Part shown: positions 44,810-58,348 of the stretch, one piece after another
Layout: each line of letters starts with the position of its first letter
How positions within the stretch are numbered: the first letter of the stretch is position 1
Origin: Rhododendron vialii
Lineage: Eukaryota > Streptophyta > Magnoliopsida > Ericales > Ericaceae
Assembly: GCF_030253575.1 (NCBI RefSeq)
Contig: NC_080564.1
Location: forward strand, 4,508,501-4,572,500
Direction of reading: 5' to 3'
Length of the DNA stretch: 64,000 nucleotides
The notes under the pieces: generated by a model
What the model saw: only the letters and a program-made list of their open reading frames with translations
Told to the model about the DNA's origin: nothing
The model's database searches: none
Program-made: the position numbers and the translations under genes

Positions 44810-45005
44810 TGTTTACCTACCATTCGAGTTGCACTCGATCTTGCTCTGCATTTCGGTTGGGCCATTAGGCAATTGGATGTTGTCAATGCTTTCTTACATG
44901 GTAATAGTATTCAAGAAAGATGTCTACGTCAAAACTTTAATTCTGCTCATCCTCAGTTTGCATGTAAACTTCAGTAGCCTTATTTGGCTGAACTATAAGG
45001 CAAAT
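44810..45005 (+). mobile_element. Fragment of a copia reverse transcriptase (fossil)
   Basis: A degraded piece of a copia pol region. The words for DLALHFGWAIRQLDVVNAFL are recognisable as the start of the reverse transcriptase core. It is clearly broken, with no LTRs or other parts nearby. Old by appearance. Confidence 0.75.
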
Positions 45006-45022
45006 ATGTTTACTGGTGAACC

Positions 45023-45024
<2 letters not shown>

Positions 45025-45054
<30 letters not shown>
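45025..45054. repeat. GA microsatellite
   Basis: (GA)15 next to the copia fragment, about 180 bp beyond the stop codon of the NT-C2 gene. Confidence 0.85.
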
Positions 45055-45058
<4 letters not shown>

Positions 45059-45236
45059 TTGCAGATAACCACAAGCCGTATTACATAAAAACTATATACA
45101 GCTTCTCGTCATCCGTCAATTCCTCCACAAAGGGATCTTTATCCAGACAGAATTATAATTTACATTTTCCTTGGATAATCAAGCAGAAATCCCAGAGACC
45201 ATCGGATGTTAAACAAATAGGATAAACCTAAAATTG

Positions 45237-48200
45237 CTACTCGGTATTCGTCCATACCTCCCGAAGAAGTTGATATCTGACAGAATTTTGGCTGCCATGT
45301 TCCTTTGGAGTTGGTGGACCCTTTAACGTTTCGATAATGGCAGTTAAGGGCGAATCCAATTCATCGAGCTCGTCATCACTCGTGTGCGATTTCTTGAGCA
45401 CAGAGGACCCATTTCTTCTGAGTTCAGGAGACTTGATTCCAGTCTGTCCTATAATACCAGCAACAGAAGCTAATGGAGGTGGCAAATACACTATTGGAGC
45501 TGCATTGCATGGGAAGTGTGGGACGGATCCTTCTTCAGCCTCATCCTGAATCAAATTTAGACCAAAAGCAGGAAGACAAATACTCTGGTTTATTTCAAAG
45601 TAGAATCCTATAGCCAAGAAAAGTTAGAAAACTATCCTAAGAAGCATGGACGCGTCTATCAACCTCATGTGCTGACACGGACACCTATTTGGATGTGTCC
45701 GACATATTGAGGCCAAAGTGCAATTTCAAAAAGTTTGGGAAGGTGAAAATTGACATGGATGCTTGGTTCTTGAAGAAGTTTTTTTTCTCAATGCTAAAAT
45801 TAGTGGTGTTCCTATTTCTAATGTGGTAAAACAAATGTCTTTGTCTAGTCCATTGATTCATAATCTAAATGTCTGTAACAACTAATATGTATACAACATT
45901 CAATGCGTGTCCTACCGTGAACACATCCAATTTTTAGAAAATATTACAATTTACGTGCCTATCCTTAATTAACATGGATACATATGGTTTTCTTTTTGGT
46001 ATTTTTTGGTTTTCAAAAATCATGGCCTCCATCACAGCCACTAGGTTTTTAAAGGCATAGAAAACTGAGCAGATTCCATTGGAAGGAACAAACCTCAGAA
46101 TCCAAAGCTTCAAGCAAAGCATCAGGAATTGGGTCTGGGCAAAATTCATCAGGCAGGAAATTGATCAGAACCCTCTTGATTAGTGGTGCACCAAATGTAG
46201 GACATACCTTGAAATATGAAAAACTTTTAGAACTGGGGACAAGAACAGGATACATGCGTCAAAACAGAAAAAGACTGAAATGGAAGAGAGAAAAGTTTCA
46301 GAATAAAAACCTCTTTTCTGATTGACCTGCTTAAGAGCATATCCTTTGGAAGCATCATGAGGTCACTCAATGCATTGAGCAGATGGAATGCCTTGAACGA
46401 CGTATCGAGCTCTTTTCTCTCAACCTCAATGTCCTTACCATTTTCGTTGTTCATGTTTTCAATTGAGTCATCATCCTCAATCCCAAATAGATCAGTAAGC
46501 CACCTAGACCAGTTCCCAATCTGTATTCCAGATCACATAAAAAAAAGCTCGTTCAAGAGCTATCAGAATAATTGATGCGCTGTTTTACAAATCTGAGGTG
46601 TCTAACAATGAATAACACGTATATTATACAACAGATAATAACGAATTTGAAAAACAGGCGAGAAATATGCATGTAAACTATTTTCCATCTCTTTAAGAAG
46701 TGGACACGATGTATGTAAGGCAGTCTTTCATATTTATGGGGTAAAGACAACGGTTTTAAAATGAGAAACATTTTCTAAATTAACGTAATTCGAGATCAAT
46801 GTCGGTGGGTGGATTCATAATTCTCACCGCATTTTTAAGTTGTGCACCAGCCCCAAAGCTCGCTTTCCCTGCTGGAATAGGAAGAACCTTGGCATCACTA
46901 ATTGGGTCGGATACAGGATCAGTTGGAAGTTCATCATCAGATTCACGAAGAATAGCATTGAACATTGCTACATCCAATCTAGCCACACATTGCTCCATTA
47001 TCTGGCCAAACAAGAGAGATGCATCCAAAGTCAATCTAAAGTAGGAATGGGAGTCTAGTCAGCTACAATTCATAGAAAAATATAGCTACCAACAATTGTA
47101 ATTATCTCTTAACAAAATGCTATGCACAATATTTGTAGGAATAACTGTGGCATAGAAACACTGTACACTTCTCCATGCGCTCTCAGCAAGAGATACATGA
47201 AAAATGGGTTCCAACTTAGCATACAAAAATGATGGATTGTCGCCACACATAGCCCCCGTTTTTGCTGGTGTATGCAAATCATCTAGTCTATCCAAGCCAA
47301 ACAACACGGTCAGAAAATGAAGATAACCATTGTCGTAGATTTCCTCTCTTGGAGCAACTAAAACTCCTCATTTTTTTTCTTATCTTTTCTTTTCAAACGC
47401 ACAGACTTCATTTTCTGTTGGAGCAAACCCATTCTTTTTTCAAACCTCAAGAATATTGTCATGCCAAGCAGAGTTAAATGTCTAAACTGAGAGATGGTTA
47501 TTTCGCATCAAAATACAGGCAAAATCTTGATATGAGAGCTTGTGTTGATATTTATGATAGAAGTATATCATGCAGTGAGGTAGCATTTCATTCCTACGTG
47601 AACTAGCATCTCCAGTGACGTTATTATAGTTAACTCATTCCTTGGCTGTATTGTTGCATATAGTTTCAATATAATAACCCAAGAAAAGTGCCACGAAGAT
47701 GCATCACATAGAGGTCACTCATTTAAGAAGGTGGCATTTTGAAATGCTACAACCTTCACCGTTGTCCATTCTAAAATTATACTATAAAGCAAATGAAGTT
47801 TACCATTCTAGCCAAAAGAGGTAAGCAGCCACACTCGTGTCCCCCAGCTCGAACAGGACAAAGGCGTTCACAGGCATCCTTGAAAGCCTTCTTCCAGAGA
47901 TCTAACGAGAAGTTTACCTGCTCTTCATCAGCCGAACTAGATGTCCTTCGATATGTTCTACTCACATCAGAAGCCACTCTTGCACTTATTGCTTTAGCAG
48001 CAGCAGATTGCATATGGGGCGTTAGAGTCTGTTCAAAAAGACAACACCCAATAAAGATAGCCTCCAAGCTCATAGACGAGACTTGGACCAATAGTCCATG
48101 GAAAAGCAAGAAAATAGGAAAAAATGGGATTACACTATGTCGGTCCAGTAGGTTATGCCAACACAAGGTACAGGAAAAGGCAGACTAGCATGGATTGAAT

Positions 48201-51200
48201 TTCGGATACTAATTTGAAAAGAAATTGGTGAAAAGAAAGAAGACTAACTGTTGTACAACCTGCCACCAGACAGACTCAATGATTCGTGAGAAGATCCAAG
48301 CTTCGGTCTTTTCCAATGCAGATGTTAATTTATGAGGGTCCTCCCAGCCATCAAGACTCCCACATTCCTTGCTCAGAGAGAACTCCTTCCATTTGAGTGG
48401 AGATAATTTCTTGGCGTATCCCTTCCCACCATCATTTATTTCAACACAAGGTGCAGCAGAAATTGGTAATTGCTGTTCTGCAATGGCTTGGCTTATGATG
48501 GCTCTCAGCACAACAGAATTTGACAACCAGAAGGTCAACCTGTGTTTGGGAATGTGGAAAGAAAATGAGCTCTTAAAAGGAAAGTTAAAATTCTTAAACA
48601 TTTTAGCTCAACATCATGCTTAAAAAGCATCAGGCCCTTCAACATAAATACACTCAGAGCACCAATGTTCACTCCAAATTAGGTGGGTCTCTTCACCTAA
48701 TGGGTCAAATGGTCAAACAAATTTAATTGCCATCCAAGAAACAAATAGTATTAGTTGAGGTATAACACATTATGCTTGCCGTAATAGCAGAAAACCCAAC
48801 CCAAGAAATCTACAACCAACCAAAACAACTCATATATTGGTTCCATAGCAAACTTCTTTTACCAAAATCCAACTCAACATTTCATATTATAGGATCATGT
48901 GCGGATGTCAAAGCTGTTTTTACATAATTCGAACAAATTGTTATTTGATATGAAAGTACCTCGGAACATCATTTCCACATGCTTTTGCAACCAGAACTAA
49001 TCCAGAGACAACACTTCTAGCTGCACTTGCTCTCCTTGATTGGGAACTCTCTTTGCAAGCATGAAGATAAAGCCTGGCAAGGCGTCGAGCCGGAGCATGG
49101 ACCTTATTTATGGAACTTCCGTGCTCTGCAACAACTGAGTAAAGACCAACCTCAATAGCAGCAGCTTCTCTCAACTCTCCTTCAAGCATCTTTATTCTAT
49201 GTTCCAGTTGCTCAATTCTACCATCGGAAGCGATGTTTCTTGCCTCCACTGGGTATACTTTTGCATCATTTCTTTCACTGCTAACAAACCCTTGAGCACC
49301 ATTCTGAGTATCTCCCAACTTGCTACTCCTAACAGATCCATTGCTCATAACCGAGTCCATTGGTGATCGAACAGATTTCACATGCTTCAATCTATCACTA
49401 CGTAGAGTATTAACATTTTTGGCAACATCTGAAAATCTCTTCCATGGTTCATCTTCTTCATAATCCTGACCCTCATGCAACATTTGCACCTGTCCATTTT
49501 CTTGATGTTCCTTTCTATCAGAGCCTTCAATTTTCAGGTTGGTGTTTACCTCTTCCTCAGCACCTTCGCAAGTTATAGATGAGGATGAAGACTGTCCACT
49601 ATGGGTAGCAATTTTCTCAGGCATCAATGTTAAGCTAGTCTTGGGAGACAAGTCGGTTGATGATGGGCAAGATGGAGGAACCTCCGAAATTTCACAACTT
49701 TGTTCCGGCTCTGAAGCTGAACGATGTTTGTCGTAAGTCTTTCCTGAGCTATCCTTCAATGTCTGCAATACAGTCTGCAATGGCAACACCAACGGATCAT
49801 CACATCATCTCGAACTTTGTAACTACAGAACTGTTAAAGAAAAGCTTGGCACATTCTGCAATTGGAACGCCAACTGATCATCACATGATCTCAGTCTTTC
49901 TAACTACGACTGTTGAGAAAAGCTTAATCACCAACAGACCGATATTAGGCTAGCGGGTGTAATCACAATGACAGTTTCTGTTGGCCTACTGTTTATTACT
50001 ACCTCCGTCCTCACTTGTTTGTTTGTTTTCACTATATCGGACATCTAAAAAATCTTTTTATTGCAGAAAATTCTATAGAAACATTTTTAGCTTTGATTTA
50101 CATTTTTTTTTTGGTTTCCCCAACCCAAGGTCCAAAGAAAAGAATTTAACCTTTTTTCTAGTTTTTATTTGGTTCCCTTTCACTATGAAATTTAGGCCCC
50201 GTTTTCGCTAAGATTCTTATTTTTTAAGTACTCCCTCCGTCCCCATTTTTTGGTCCCTCGTCCTATCCTAACCGGTTAAAAAGCTAATTATAAACTTTTA
50301 ATTGGTAATACTATTTATATACAATACGGATATTGTTTGATAGATCTCAATGAGCTTTTCTAATTTATTTTGTTTTAAATGATTTTGAAACCTTTGCCTC
50401 CAAGAACTAATAGAAGATAGTTACATCAGTTCAAAATCTTTTCAGTAAACTAAATCATGCGTAGATTTGATTAAAGAGTATGACTTTCGAGGGGATGGAG
50501 GGAGGACGTTAGGCCAAAATCACAATGGAAGAGTTGCAAAATGAAATATTGCTGGCAATAAGAGATTGGAAATCAATATACCTCTTCACTATCAAGGGAG
50601 AAAGCCACATTAGTCTCAAAACCTGAAGAAGAAACAGCCAGAGATGAGTGGGAAGAGACATCATCATCATCATCATCGGAAATTGATGTAGACTCAGTTC
50701 CCTCAGCATATTCTTCATTTGTCAACGCAGAAACAGATTCCCCACCATTTCTCTCCGTGGATGATTCTTTCGACAGGTTTTCTCTTGATGAGGAGTTGGT
50801 GCCACCTTTTTTAATTGACTGAATTTTAATAAACAGAGCCGGCTGGGACGTGTTGCTAAAGCTCCTCTTTGAATTCATTGGAATGCACACGTTCAGAGTT
50901 TCTTTGACAACTCCATAGTCTGCTAAGTCTACAATGGCAGTTCCCAATGACTGACCTTTCACGGTCTTATCCATCCGACATTCATACAAATTGAACTCTA
51001 AGCAATTCTTTTTGTAACTCTCCCTCTCTCCACCTTTAGTTGATGTTTGTCTTAACTGTGTCATTGAAAGCCTAAAGGACGTGTTAAATTCAATCTTGCC
51101 ATCACCAATAGTACCAGACCCAAGTGAAGGCACAACTGGGTTAGTAGACCCAGATTTCCGATCACTGTATTCCCATTGAAGTAGAACGGAACGAAGGGTC

Positions 51201-51301
51201 CTCAGTGACTGAGACGGGGGCCAAGGTTTAACCTCCTGAACCTCGATCAGATAATCAAGCCGAAACGACGGTGTTTTCCCATTTTTGGTGCTCAGTCCCA
51301 T
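45237..51301 (-). CDS. NT-C2 (EEIG1/EHBP1-type) protein with dilute-like C-terminal half, 8 coding exons
   Basis: Large plant protein of unknown exact role; NT-C2 domains are linked to membrane and cytoskeleton attachment. Coding exons: 50582-51301, 48960-49774, 48260-48539, 47804-48028, 46828-47001, 46311-46520, 46094-46207, 45237-45545. Phases agree, 2847 nt, 948 aa. The NT-C2 domain fills residues 1 to about 160 (DYLIEVQEVKPWPPSQSLRT; KNCLEFNLYE; GTAIVDLADYGVV). A serine-rich acidic linker follows, with a coiled coil at about 425-455 (RIEQLEHRIKMLEGELREAA). The C-terminal half has LTFWLSNSVVLRAIISQ, reminiscent of myosin DIL domains. The start is MGLSTKNGK; the frame extends upstream only to a GTG. 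A 5' UTR intron is likely (51384-52350, CTCT|GTAAGT to TTTAG). The donor of the exon ending at 46311 is GTTTTT, weak but conventional. Confidence 0.88.
49996..50090. mobile_element. Stowaway fragment in an NT-C2 gene intron
   Basis: TACTACCTCCGTCCTCACTT resembles one Stowaway end, but I see no matching right end within 300 bp, so it is probably truncated. Confidence 0.45.
50231..50505. mobile_element. Stowaway-type MITE in an NT-C2 gene intron
   Basis: CTCCCTCCGTCCCCATTTTT at the left, preceded by TA, and TTTCGAGGGGATGGAGGGAG at the right. About 275 bp. It sits between the first two coding exons. The right TA is eroded. Confidence 0.75.
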
Positions 51302-51383
51302 AACCACAGTAACAGAAACAGTGGCACTGCTTAAATGAGCAGTGTGACGCCAATCGGACCGAAGAAATTCAAGCACGAAACAC

Positions 51384-52350
51384 CTAAACCCCCAAACAAA
51401 ACCTCAGAATTCAGTAAAGTGAAAACAAAGAAAATCAGAAACTCACTGTGCGAAGAAGAATGACAAATGGGTATCCTCTAACATGAATATGGTTTTAGAA
51501 GAATAATATGCTGCAATAGACGCAACATAAATTTCTGAAGAAGAGGGAAATAGAAGTAAAGAGGAAAATGCAAGCCAGAAATCTCTTGCTAATCTTTGTC
51601 TCCACTTAGCTCTTGACATGAGAATACAAAAAGTGAACACCACCCTCATCGGAGCCGTTCCATGTATGTGGTTCCATGCATATTGGACGGCTCGACACCC
51701 ATTTGTGTCGGTAGTTGTGTTTAAAATTATGTTCCTAGCATTGCTTACAAGAATAAGACACATTCATATTTACATACATAGGTATTTGGATCCACACACA
51801 CAGAGATAAATGTCAGCCAAATCCAGCCAAAAGAACGGAAAATATGGTAAAAATGCTAATTCTCTCTCTCTGGATGTGTTTCACTACTAAGACTCTGTTT
51901 GGAATAAGGAAAATCAAAAACTTTCCCTCCCCTTGTCTGGTTTGAAAAGAAAATAGGAAAACAAAGGGTTTAAGTACATTTTTCTCATGTATCTTCCTTA
52001 CATTTTGCTCACACTTTTTTTTCTTTCCTTTTTCCGTAAGTCCCGACAGGCCCTAGTCCCTAAGTGTGTTGTTCCTTCGTCAAGAACTAAGTGGAATGTC
52101 AGTCAACTGACTGACTCAACTCCAGCCAAAAACACGGAAATATGGACGTTTCAAACTTAATTACGATGAAAGAATCTCTGCAGCAAACCGTTGACGAGCA
52201 AAATTGCAAGTCATTCAACAGATCCGAGAACTAATAGTCAAACCAGTCGAGGTCAAAATCACTACTCGAATCAGACAATCACAATCTCCTACAATCGCCG
52301 AGCAAATGATGATTCATTACAATGCGTAAGTACTGGAAGAAGCTACTTAC
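51384..52350 (-). other. Probable 5' UTR intron of the NT-C2 gene
   Basis: On the minus strand a strong donor (AATCTCT|GTAAGTAG) at 52350 and a pyrimidine-rich acceptor (GGGGGTTTAG|GTG) ending at 51384 would join a leader exon (about 52351-52520) to the first coding exon. Inferred from splice-site quality only. Confidence 0.5.
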
Positions 52351-52443
52351 AGAGATTACAAAGGCTGCTGGAAAATCGATGAGCAGATGTGAGGCGATTT
52401 GTATACTAATTCCAAGAGAGTCAAGAGACTGTCGCTCTTATCT

Positions 52444-52445
52444 GT

Positions 52446-52485
<40 letters not shown>

Positions 52486-52510
52486 CAGAGAGAGAGAGAC
52501 AGAGAGAGTG
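52444..52510. repeat. GT and GA microsatellites in the probable leader of the NT-C2 gene
   Basis: (GT)13 followed by interrupted GA repeats, read as CT and CA tracts in the minus-strand transcript. Confidence 0.85.
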
Positions 52511-53017
52511 TGTGAGAGCCAGTACTCACACTGGAGGACACCGACAAAATGTCTGTCGTAATTAGTTACTAACCATCAAGTACTAACAAACATAATTAAC
52601 ATCTTAGTACAAGATTAAGGTTTTATAATTAAAGCAAAAGTAGGAAAAAGTCACGGGCGACAACTAGTAATACCATTTGTTTTGTGGGGAAAAAAGCTTT
52701 AAATGGGTGGTAAGTAACCTATTTAAAAAATACTCAGTACTACTACTCCATTATGTTGCCTTTTGTGCATGTGACGTTTCTAAATCAAAAACGGATCAAA
52801 CACTTGTGTATATTTGAATGAACTGATTTTTTTACGAGACGTATTAAAAGTTGTTTTTGAACAACATGAACGTTCCGGATATTTGTACAAGGTTCGAGAT
52901 GAGCCCCACATAGCCACGTAGGGAATGGGTACAAAATCGGAAGCCACAAATCGGGAGCCACCCATCGGTATAGTGGAATTTGTGGAGTATGTGCAAGGAT
53001 AATTACTCTTCACAACG

Positions 53018-53250
53018 ACAAGTTTTTGGGTGTCGACCGGATACCACGTGGCAGTATCAGTCAGCGATTTGGACCGTCCAAGCAGTGATCCAACAATCCA
53101 GATTTATTCCCTCCCTCTCCCTTCATCCCACCATTTCCTCAGCTCTTTTCCACTCTCTAAAATTCGAACCGCCCAAAACACGTTTGAATGATCCGAATCG
53201 CTGCCGGGATACGATGTGTACGGTGCCCTACCGGCACCCAAAAATTTCTC
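53018..53250. mobile_element. MITE of the TTTTTGGGTGC family
   Basis: The left end AAGTTTTTGGGTGTCGACCG and the right end CCGGCACCCAAAAATTTCTC are inverted repeats. Internal words GACCGTCCAAGCA and AAACACGTTTGAATGATCC match the copies in units A and B. Confidence 0.75.
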
Positions 53251-54049
53251 CCTCGCAACCGTAAGAACATTTACTTTTTCCCTAGAGTTTTGAATGGTGG
53301 TTAGCTAGAGGCCACGTGGACGGAATTGACCAAACATCTCAGTGTCTGGAGTGTGGACCTCCATGTTCCTTTTGGGTTTTAAGGAAATTTGTAACGAGTG
53401 CAATGGGGTGCACCTCTGAGCTGTCAGTTCGTGCATTCGATGGCTAGGATCTCATCTCGGAAAAATGATTGGGCCGAGAGACCCAAAATGAACACGGGCG
53501 GATTCCGAACACACATTCGAATATGAAATGACTCGTGAATGACATCTGATACTCGTGAGTTTAATTTTACGGTGCATGCATTTGCGAATCCGGAGAGAAA
53601 GTGCGCTTCTGTCAAAATAAAAAATGTTACTATTTCATCCGTTACTTTGAAGGTACTTTATTATGCGTGATTAAAATCTACGAACAATTTTTTTAGATTT
53701 TTATTGTCAGGAAGTTGTGTGTATCAAATATAGTTTAGCTTTAATTAGGCAGATCAGTGGTGCTCTACCACACAGATTGAGAGTGTTCAAGTGAACTTGA
53801 AGAAGTTTAGTATAAAAAGTTATTTATTTATTTTTTTAAAACATTTTTGTCATCGGTGAACAAATATCCAGGAGCGGTCCCTGAGGCAGATTTTACGTTT
53901 TTAATTCGTTGAATATGAAAACATTCGACATGTTAGACAAGTCAAAACAAATCCAGGATTTGATTGTCATAGTTTCTGCAGAAATTATATACAGATGATG
54001 ATAAAAAATAAATAAAAAGAAATTATATATACATTTGTTGAACAATTAA

Positions 54050-54180
54050 GGGAAAATGACGGTCAATGATGTGTTTGATAATTAATACCCTTCAAGGACA
54101 ATTTCAACATTAACAAATGTTCTCAGCATGTCCTTGGCGGGTATTAATTATCAAAACACGTTCTGGGCCGTCATTTTCCC
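54050..54180. mobile_element. MULE-type MITE, 131 bp, 9-bp target duplication
   Basis: Both ends start GGGAAAATGACGG; inverted repeats of about 48 bp include GTGTTT.GATAATTAATACCC. The flanks are AACAATTAA at 54041-54049 and 54181-54189, a perfect 9-bp duplication as made by Mutator-like transposases. Confidence 0.92.
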
Positions 54181-55427
54181 AACAATTAAACAGTCAACTC
54201 TTCAAAACATGAAATATACAATATCTTCAGATACGTGATATTGATAATCCTTCTAGATCAAATGAACCTAGTGTCAAACATTGAGTATTTTGTTGACCTA
54301 CATGGATTTGCTCTCTTCTTGTATTTTTTTTATCAAACAATTCAGTGACTTGAGTTATTGGACGGTCTACAAAACCGGCTCTGAAGTAAAGCTCAAGATG
54401 CAACCGCTTTTTAACTCCCAAAATTTACAGATGTTATGAGGCCCTCCAACTTTGGTACTCCTTATAGTAGATCAATAAAATAGGCATCATCTTTAATCGT
54501 CACTTTAAGCCCCCGAAAAGTTAGGGTCTTCTCCAATTGTTGAGTTATTTGACGTGAACTAAACATTTTTTTTTAAGTCAGCAAGAAACTCATACAATAG
54601 GTTAGAAGGTTAGTAACATTTTTTTTTTAATTATTTGATAGTCCAATCATACCTCTAATCCCCCCAATCAAACAGGGCCTATAGGTTAGAATGTTAGTAG
54701 ACGTCAGTCTCAAACTCGAGATCTTGGTAAAATTGGAACAAGCTAATTGGCCTAACTTACAAGTTCAACTACAATATCTTTCGGTATAAGTTTTCTAAAC
54801 TCCAATATAACCACAAAGGGAAGTGATTTTGACACTCCCTTTTTTTCTAACGACACAAGAAAAGGAGAGGGTCGTTAGAGAAAATTGAAGTGTCAGAAAG
54901 AAATTGTATTATCATGTATATTACAGATAAATATCCCTATTTCTTAAATTGCAGCACAGCCCCGTCGAGTTTACCCAAAAATAAATAAATAAAATAAAAT
55001 AAAAAACAGAATGTGATTATTTTAACCCCAAATAAAACGGTTTGATTTAGTTTTGATTCCATTATTTTAGTCCATGTATTCGACTTGAAACACACTTATA
55101 AAAATTGATTCCAAGAAGGTATATTCTGAAAGCACAGCAGGCTTCCTGTTTCCAAATTGATGATATTCTCAAACGATAACGTCACACCGATCCTGCATAC
55201 CTTTACATCGAAGTCATTGACAGTATGCAATGGTGATTCACTCTTTTTGCAAAAAACAAAATTAGTTCAGCTTCTCATCCTGAGAAAATGGAACCATCTC
55301 TCTCATAGCGCTTTTAGCTTCCGCAAAGCTACAAATAATGAGGAGATCTGAAAATTTTCAAAGGCGGAACTTTGGGTGTAATCCTTCAAAATGAAGAGGA
55401 ATCGGTACTCATGAAAGTTTGGACCAC

Positions 55428-58301
55428 TCAGCCTGCAGCGATCTCCTTTTCCTTTGCCTTGCACATATCCTCTGCCGACTTGATAAACTTTTTAGTCAAT
55501 TCATCAACCTAAGAAATGGACAAGCATGAGATATAAGCAAAATCCTTGCATAACCCTACGTGCTTGTTCGAGAGCTATTCATTGCATAAACTCACTTCTT
55601 TCTCCAATCTTTTGGCAGCATCTTTTGGGAAACTTGCACCCGCTTTCTTTACTGCATCTAATGCCTGTAGAAAGGACAGTAAGTTTGCTCAGACAATTGA
55701 ACAACGCAGAATCTCACAAAGCAAATAACATGTAATACTTGTCGCATCCTTGCAGCTTCCACTATGTGTAGGTGCGAGAATATGCACTGGTATACCGTAT
55801 AGTAGTTGTAGCAAATTGGTTTGTTGATATAAGTTCATAATAGTCGTAAAAGTCCAAAAAACGATATTGGAAACTTACAACTCATTGTCATCAAGACCAC
55901 TGATATGCACTCATTTTTCAGCAGAATCTACTATTAAGTACAAGTACTGAAGAATAACCAAAGATGCAATAAATCTGGACAGTAGATGCACCAGAAAAGA
56001 TAAATTATCCTCTAAGCCACTGAATAACCACAAAATGGAACTCACAAGTTAATCCCAAGGTTGAGATACTATCATAATCATATACGTTTGATTTCGACTG
56101 TTAGAAACAGAAAATGATCCAGTTGCACAATATGCACCACTGGCAGAAAGGAAAGGAAAGTAACTGAACATGCAGCATATGATGGCTCGCAGACCTAGTC
56201 CATAAGTTACGACATCCAATTGTGACCAAAAATGCCCCAAGCGGTTTCATGTTTTACGATGTTATCCTCTTATATGGCCTTCTAGGGAAGGAAAAATACC
56301 GCTCTAAGAACATAGATCAAAGAATTAAGACTTAAACAAACTGAGGAAATACCTTCTGGCGAGCTCTTCTTATACTCTGCTTGACATCTTCTGAAGATTT
56401 GGTGACCACCTTACACAAAGCCTAGAAAAAGTGGCAAAATTTTGACATCGTAGACGGATAAATTGAAAGTGAAGAGGGAAAAGAAAAAAACCTCAATGAT
56501 GAACTCACCTGCATATGCTCCTTAGTCAATCTGCTCATTGCAAGCACAGAGAAACTTATTAGCCAAGTAACACAAGATCTAACCCCTAATTCAAATATAT
56601 ATTAAACCTGGATTTCTCTTTTGTGGACGTGTGATTTGGAATTGAAAACATGGTAAAGGGGATGTACTGTAACATAGAAACAATGCTTACGGAGGAATAG
56701 GTGCAATCAATCTCTGGCCATCTACATTAGGATTTAAACCCAATGGGGATGAAACAATGGCCCTCTCCAATTCTTTTACGGCCTGCAGGAGGACAATCAA
56801 TCTGTCAGGAGAATATTCTACTGAGCAAGGGGTGTCGTACTGAATGTAATTGACAGTAAAAATTCCAAGATCGGAACAGATGCGGAGCACTTAGATGATA
56901 GAGGAGCATAGTCTGAATTCATTAATCTTACATAATTACTTTCAAGTGAAGTTTAGCTCTCTTAGCACAAGTGCACAACTACTGCTAACATAATATACAC
57001 GCAAAATTGGCAGAACTGACAAAGTTAACCAGTTTTGAAACAAGTTCATAGGTCCAATTCACAGAGAATTTGTGCTAGAGCTGGGACAAACAAAAATCAG
57101 AATATATAAAATCATACAAAATAGGACACAATTCATTACATTTGGATCATAAGGAGTTACGGACAATGTTTTGGAATCGATCACAGAGACAACAGCCAGT
57201 CTACTCAGAGGCATCTTAACACCACCAGTTTCTACAATGATATGATCAAGCATTCCTACATATACATCCAAAAGTTAATTCCATAAAGAGATTCACCATC
57301 AAATTAACTTCACTCTTAAAGTAAATCACAAACGATGCATACCAGCTGATGCCCTCCCAGTTCGAAGTTTGCTTAGTTCTCGAGAGAGTGAGTCAACCGC
57401 TGCTTCCATAAGCGAGACTGCAGTTGCCTTAACACTAGGCCCAATATCCACAATCTCAACAGTGTTTGCGTCATCATCACCCTCTAAAATTTTCATATAC
57501 AGATAAATAAAAATCTGCACTTAAAGATTTCAAAAGCATGATCTTTGCCTCTTCGGCCACACTGAAAAAAAAAACACTTCGTATGTATTCAATGACTTCA
57601 TTTGCAGCTTAATATAGCACATCTTTCGAAATTGTACGCTTTTGTGCTAGTATTTCAAAGATTTCAAGGGAAGGGTTCAGAAGTACTTAAATATAACAAA
57701 TAGATGGTCTTCATCGAGTTACTGGGGGGCTAATCTATGAAATGATTGGGTTTAGGACTCTCGCACTAACAGCGTTTCCACGCTGCATTCACTCAGTGTA
57801 TAGTGCATGAATTTGTATTTGTATTTAGCATTTGCTTCCTCACATCTATAGCATCTCCAATCCTTACCCATTTTTTCACCCAAATTTGGGTAGAGATTTG
57901 GGTTAGAAGCTTGATTTGGGCAAGGCATCTCCAATGCTAAACCTATATCTCTACCCAAATCTATTACTGAATGGCACACTTGTAATTGATGAAAGTGAAA
58001 ATAGGGTTTGAAAAAAATGGATTTTAGTCTCCCCAAATTTGGGTGAAGAAATGGGTAGAAGTCAAAATGGGTGGGTAAATGGGTATGACATTGGAGATGA
58101 GTTTTTAGGCTTTTTACTATGCAGAGGAACCGCTAAAAAAGGAAAAAAAAGGTTAAAAACAAATATAAAAAAAAAAAACTACCCAAACCACATTCTCCCC
58201 TCTTTTCTACTTTCATATATCCCAGATTAATCAAAATTCAAGATTTGCACAGGCATGTGCCCGGGCTTCTAGTATCCACATATACATAAAGATATTTAAA
58301 C

Positions 58302-58348
<47 letters not shown>

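Larger units (their letters stand above)
52560..55427. other. Intergenic between the NT-C2 and RRF genes
   Basis: No gene supported. It holds a single arm of the foldback superfamily near 52790-52930, the MITEs at 53018-53250 and 54050-54180, and AT-rich filler. The part next to 55427 should be the RRF 3' UTR. Confidence 0.5.

Noticed and set aside
44829-45068. 79-codon plus-strand frame
   Set aside because: Chance frame over a decayed copia fragment and the GA microsatellite.
51302-51376. Upstream extension of the NT-C2 protein
   Set aside because: It begins with GTG, not ATG, and lies behind a likely splice acceptor at 51384; family members start close to MGLSTKN.
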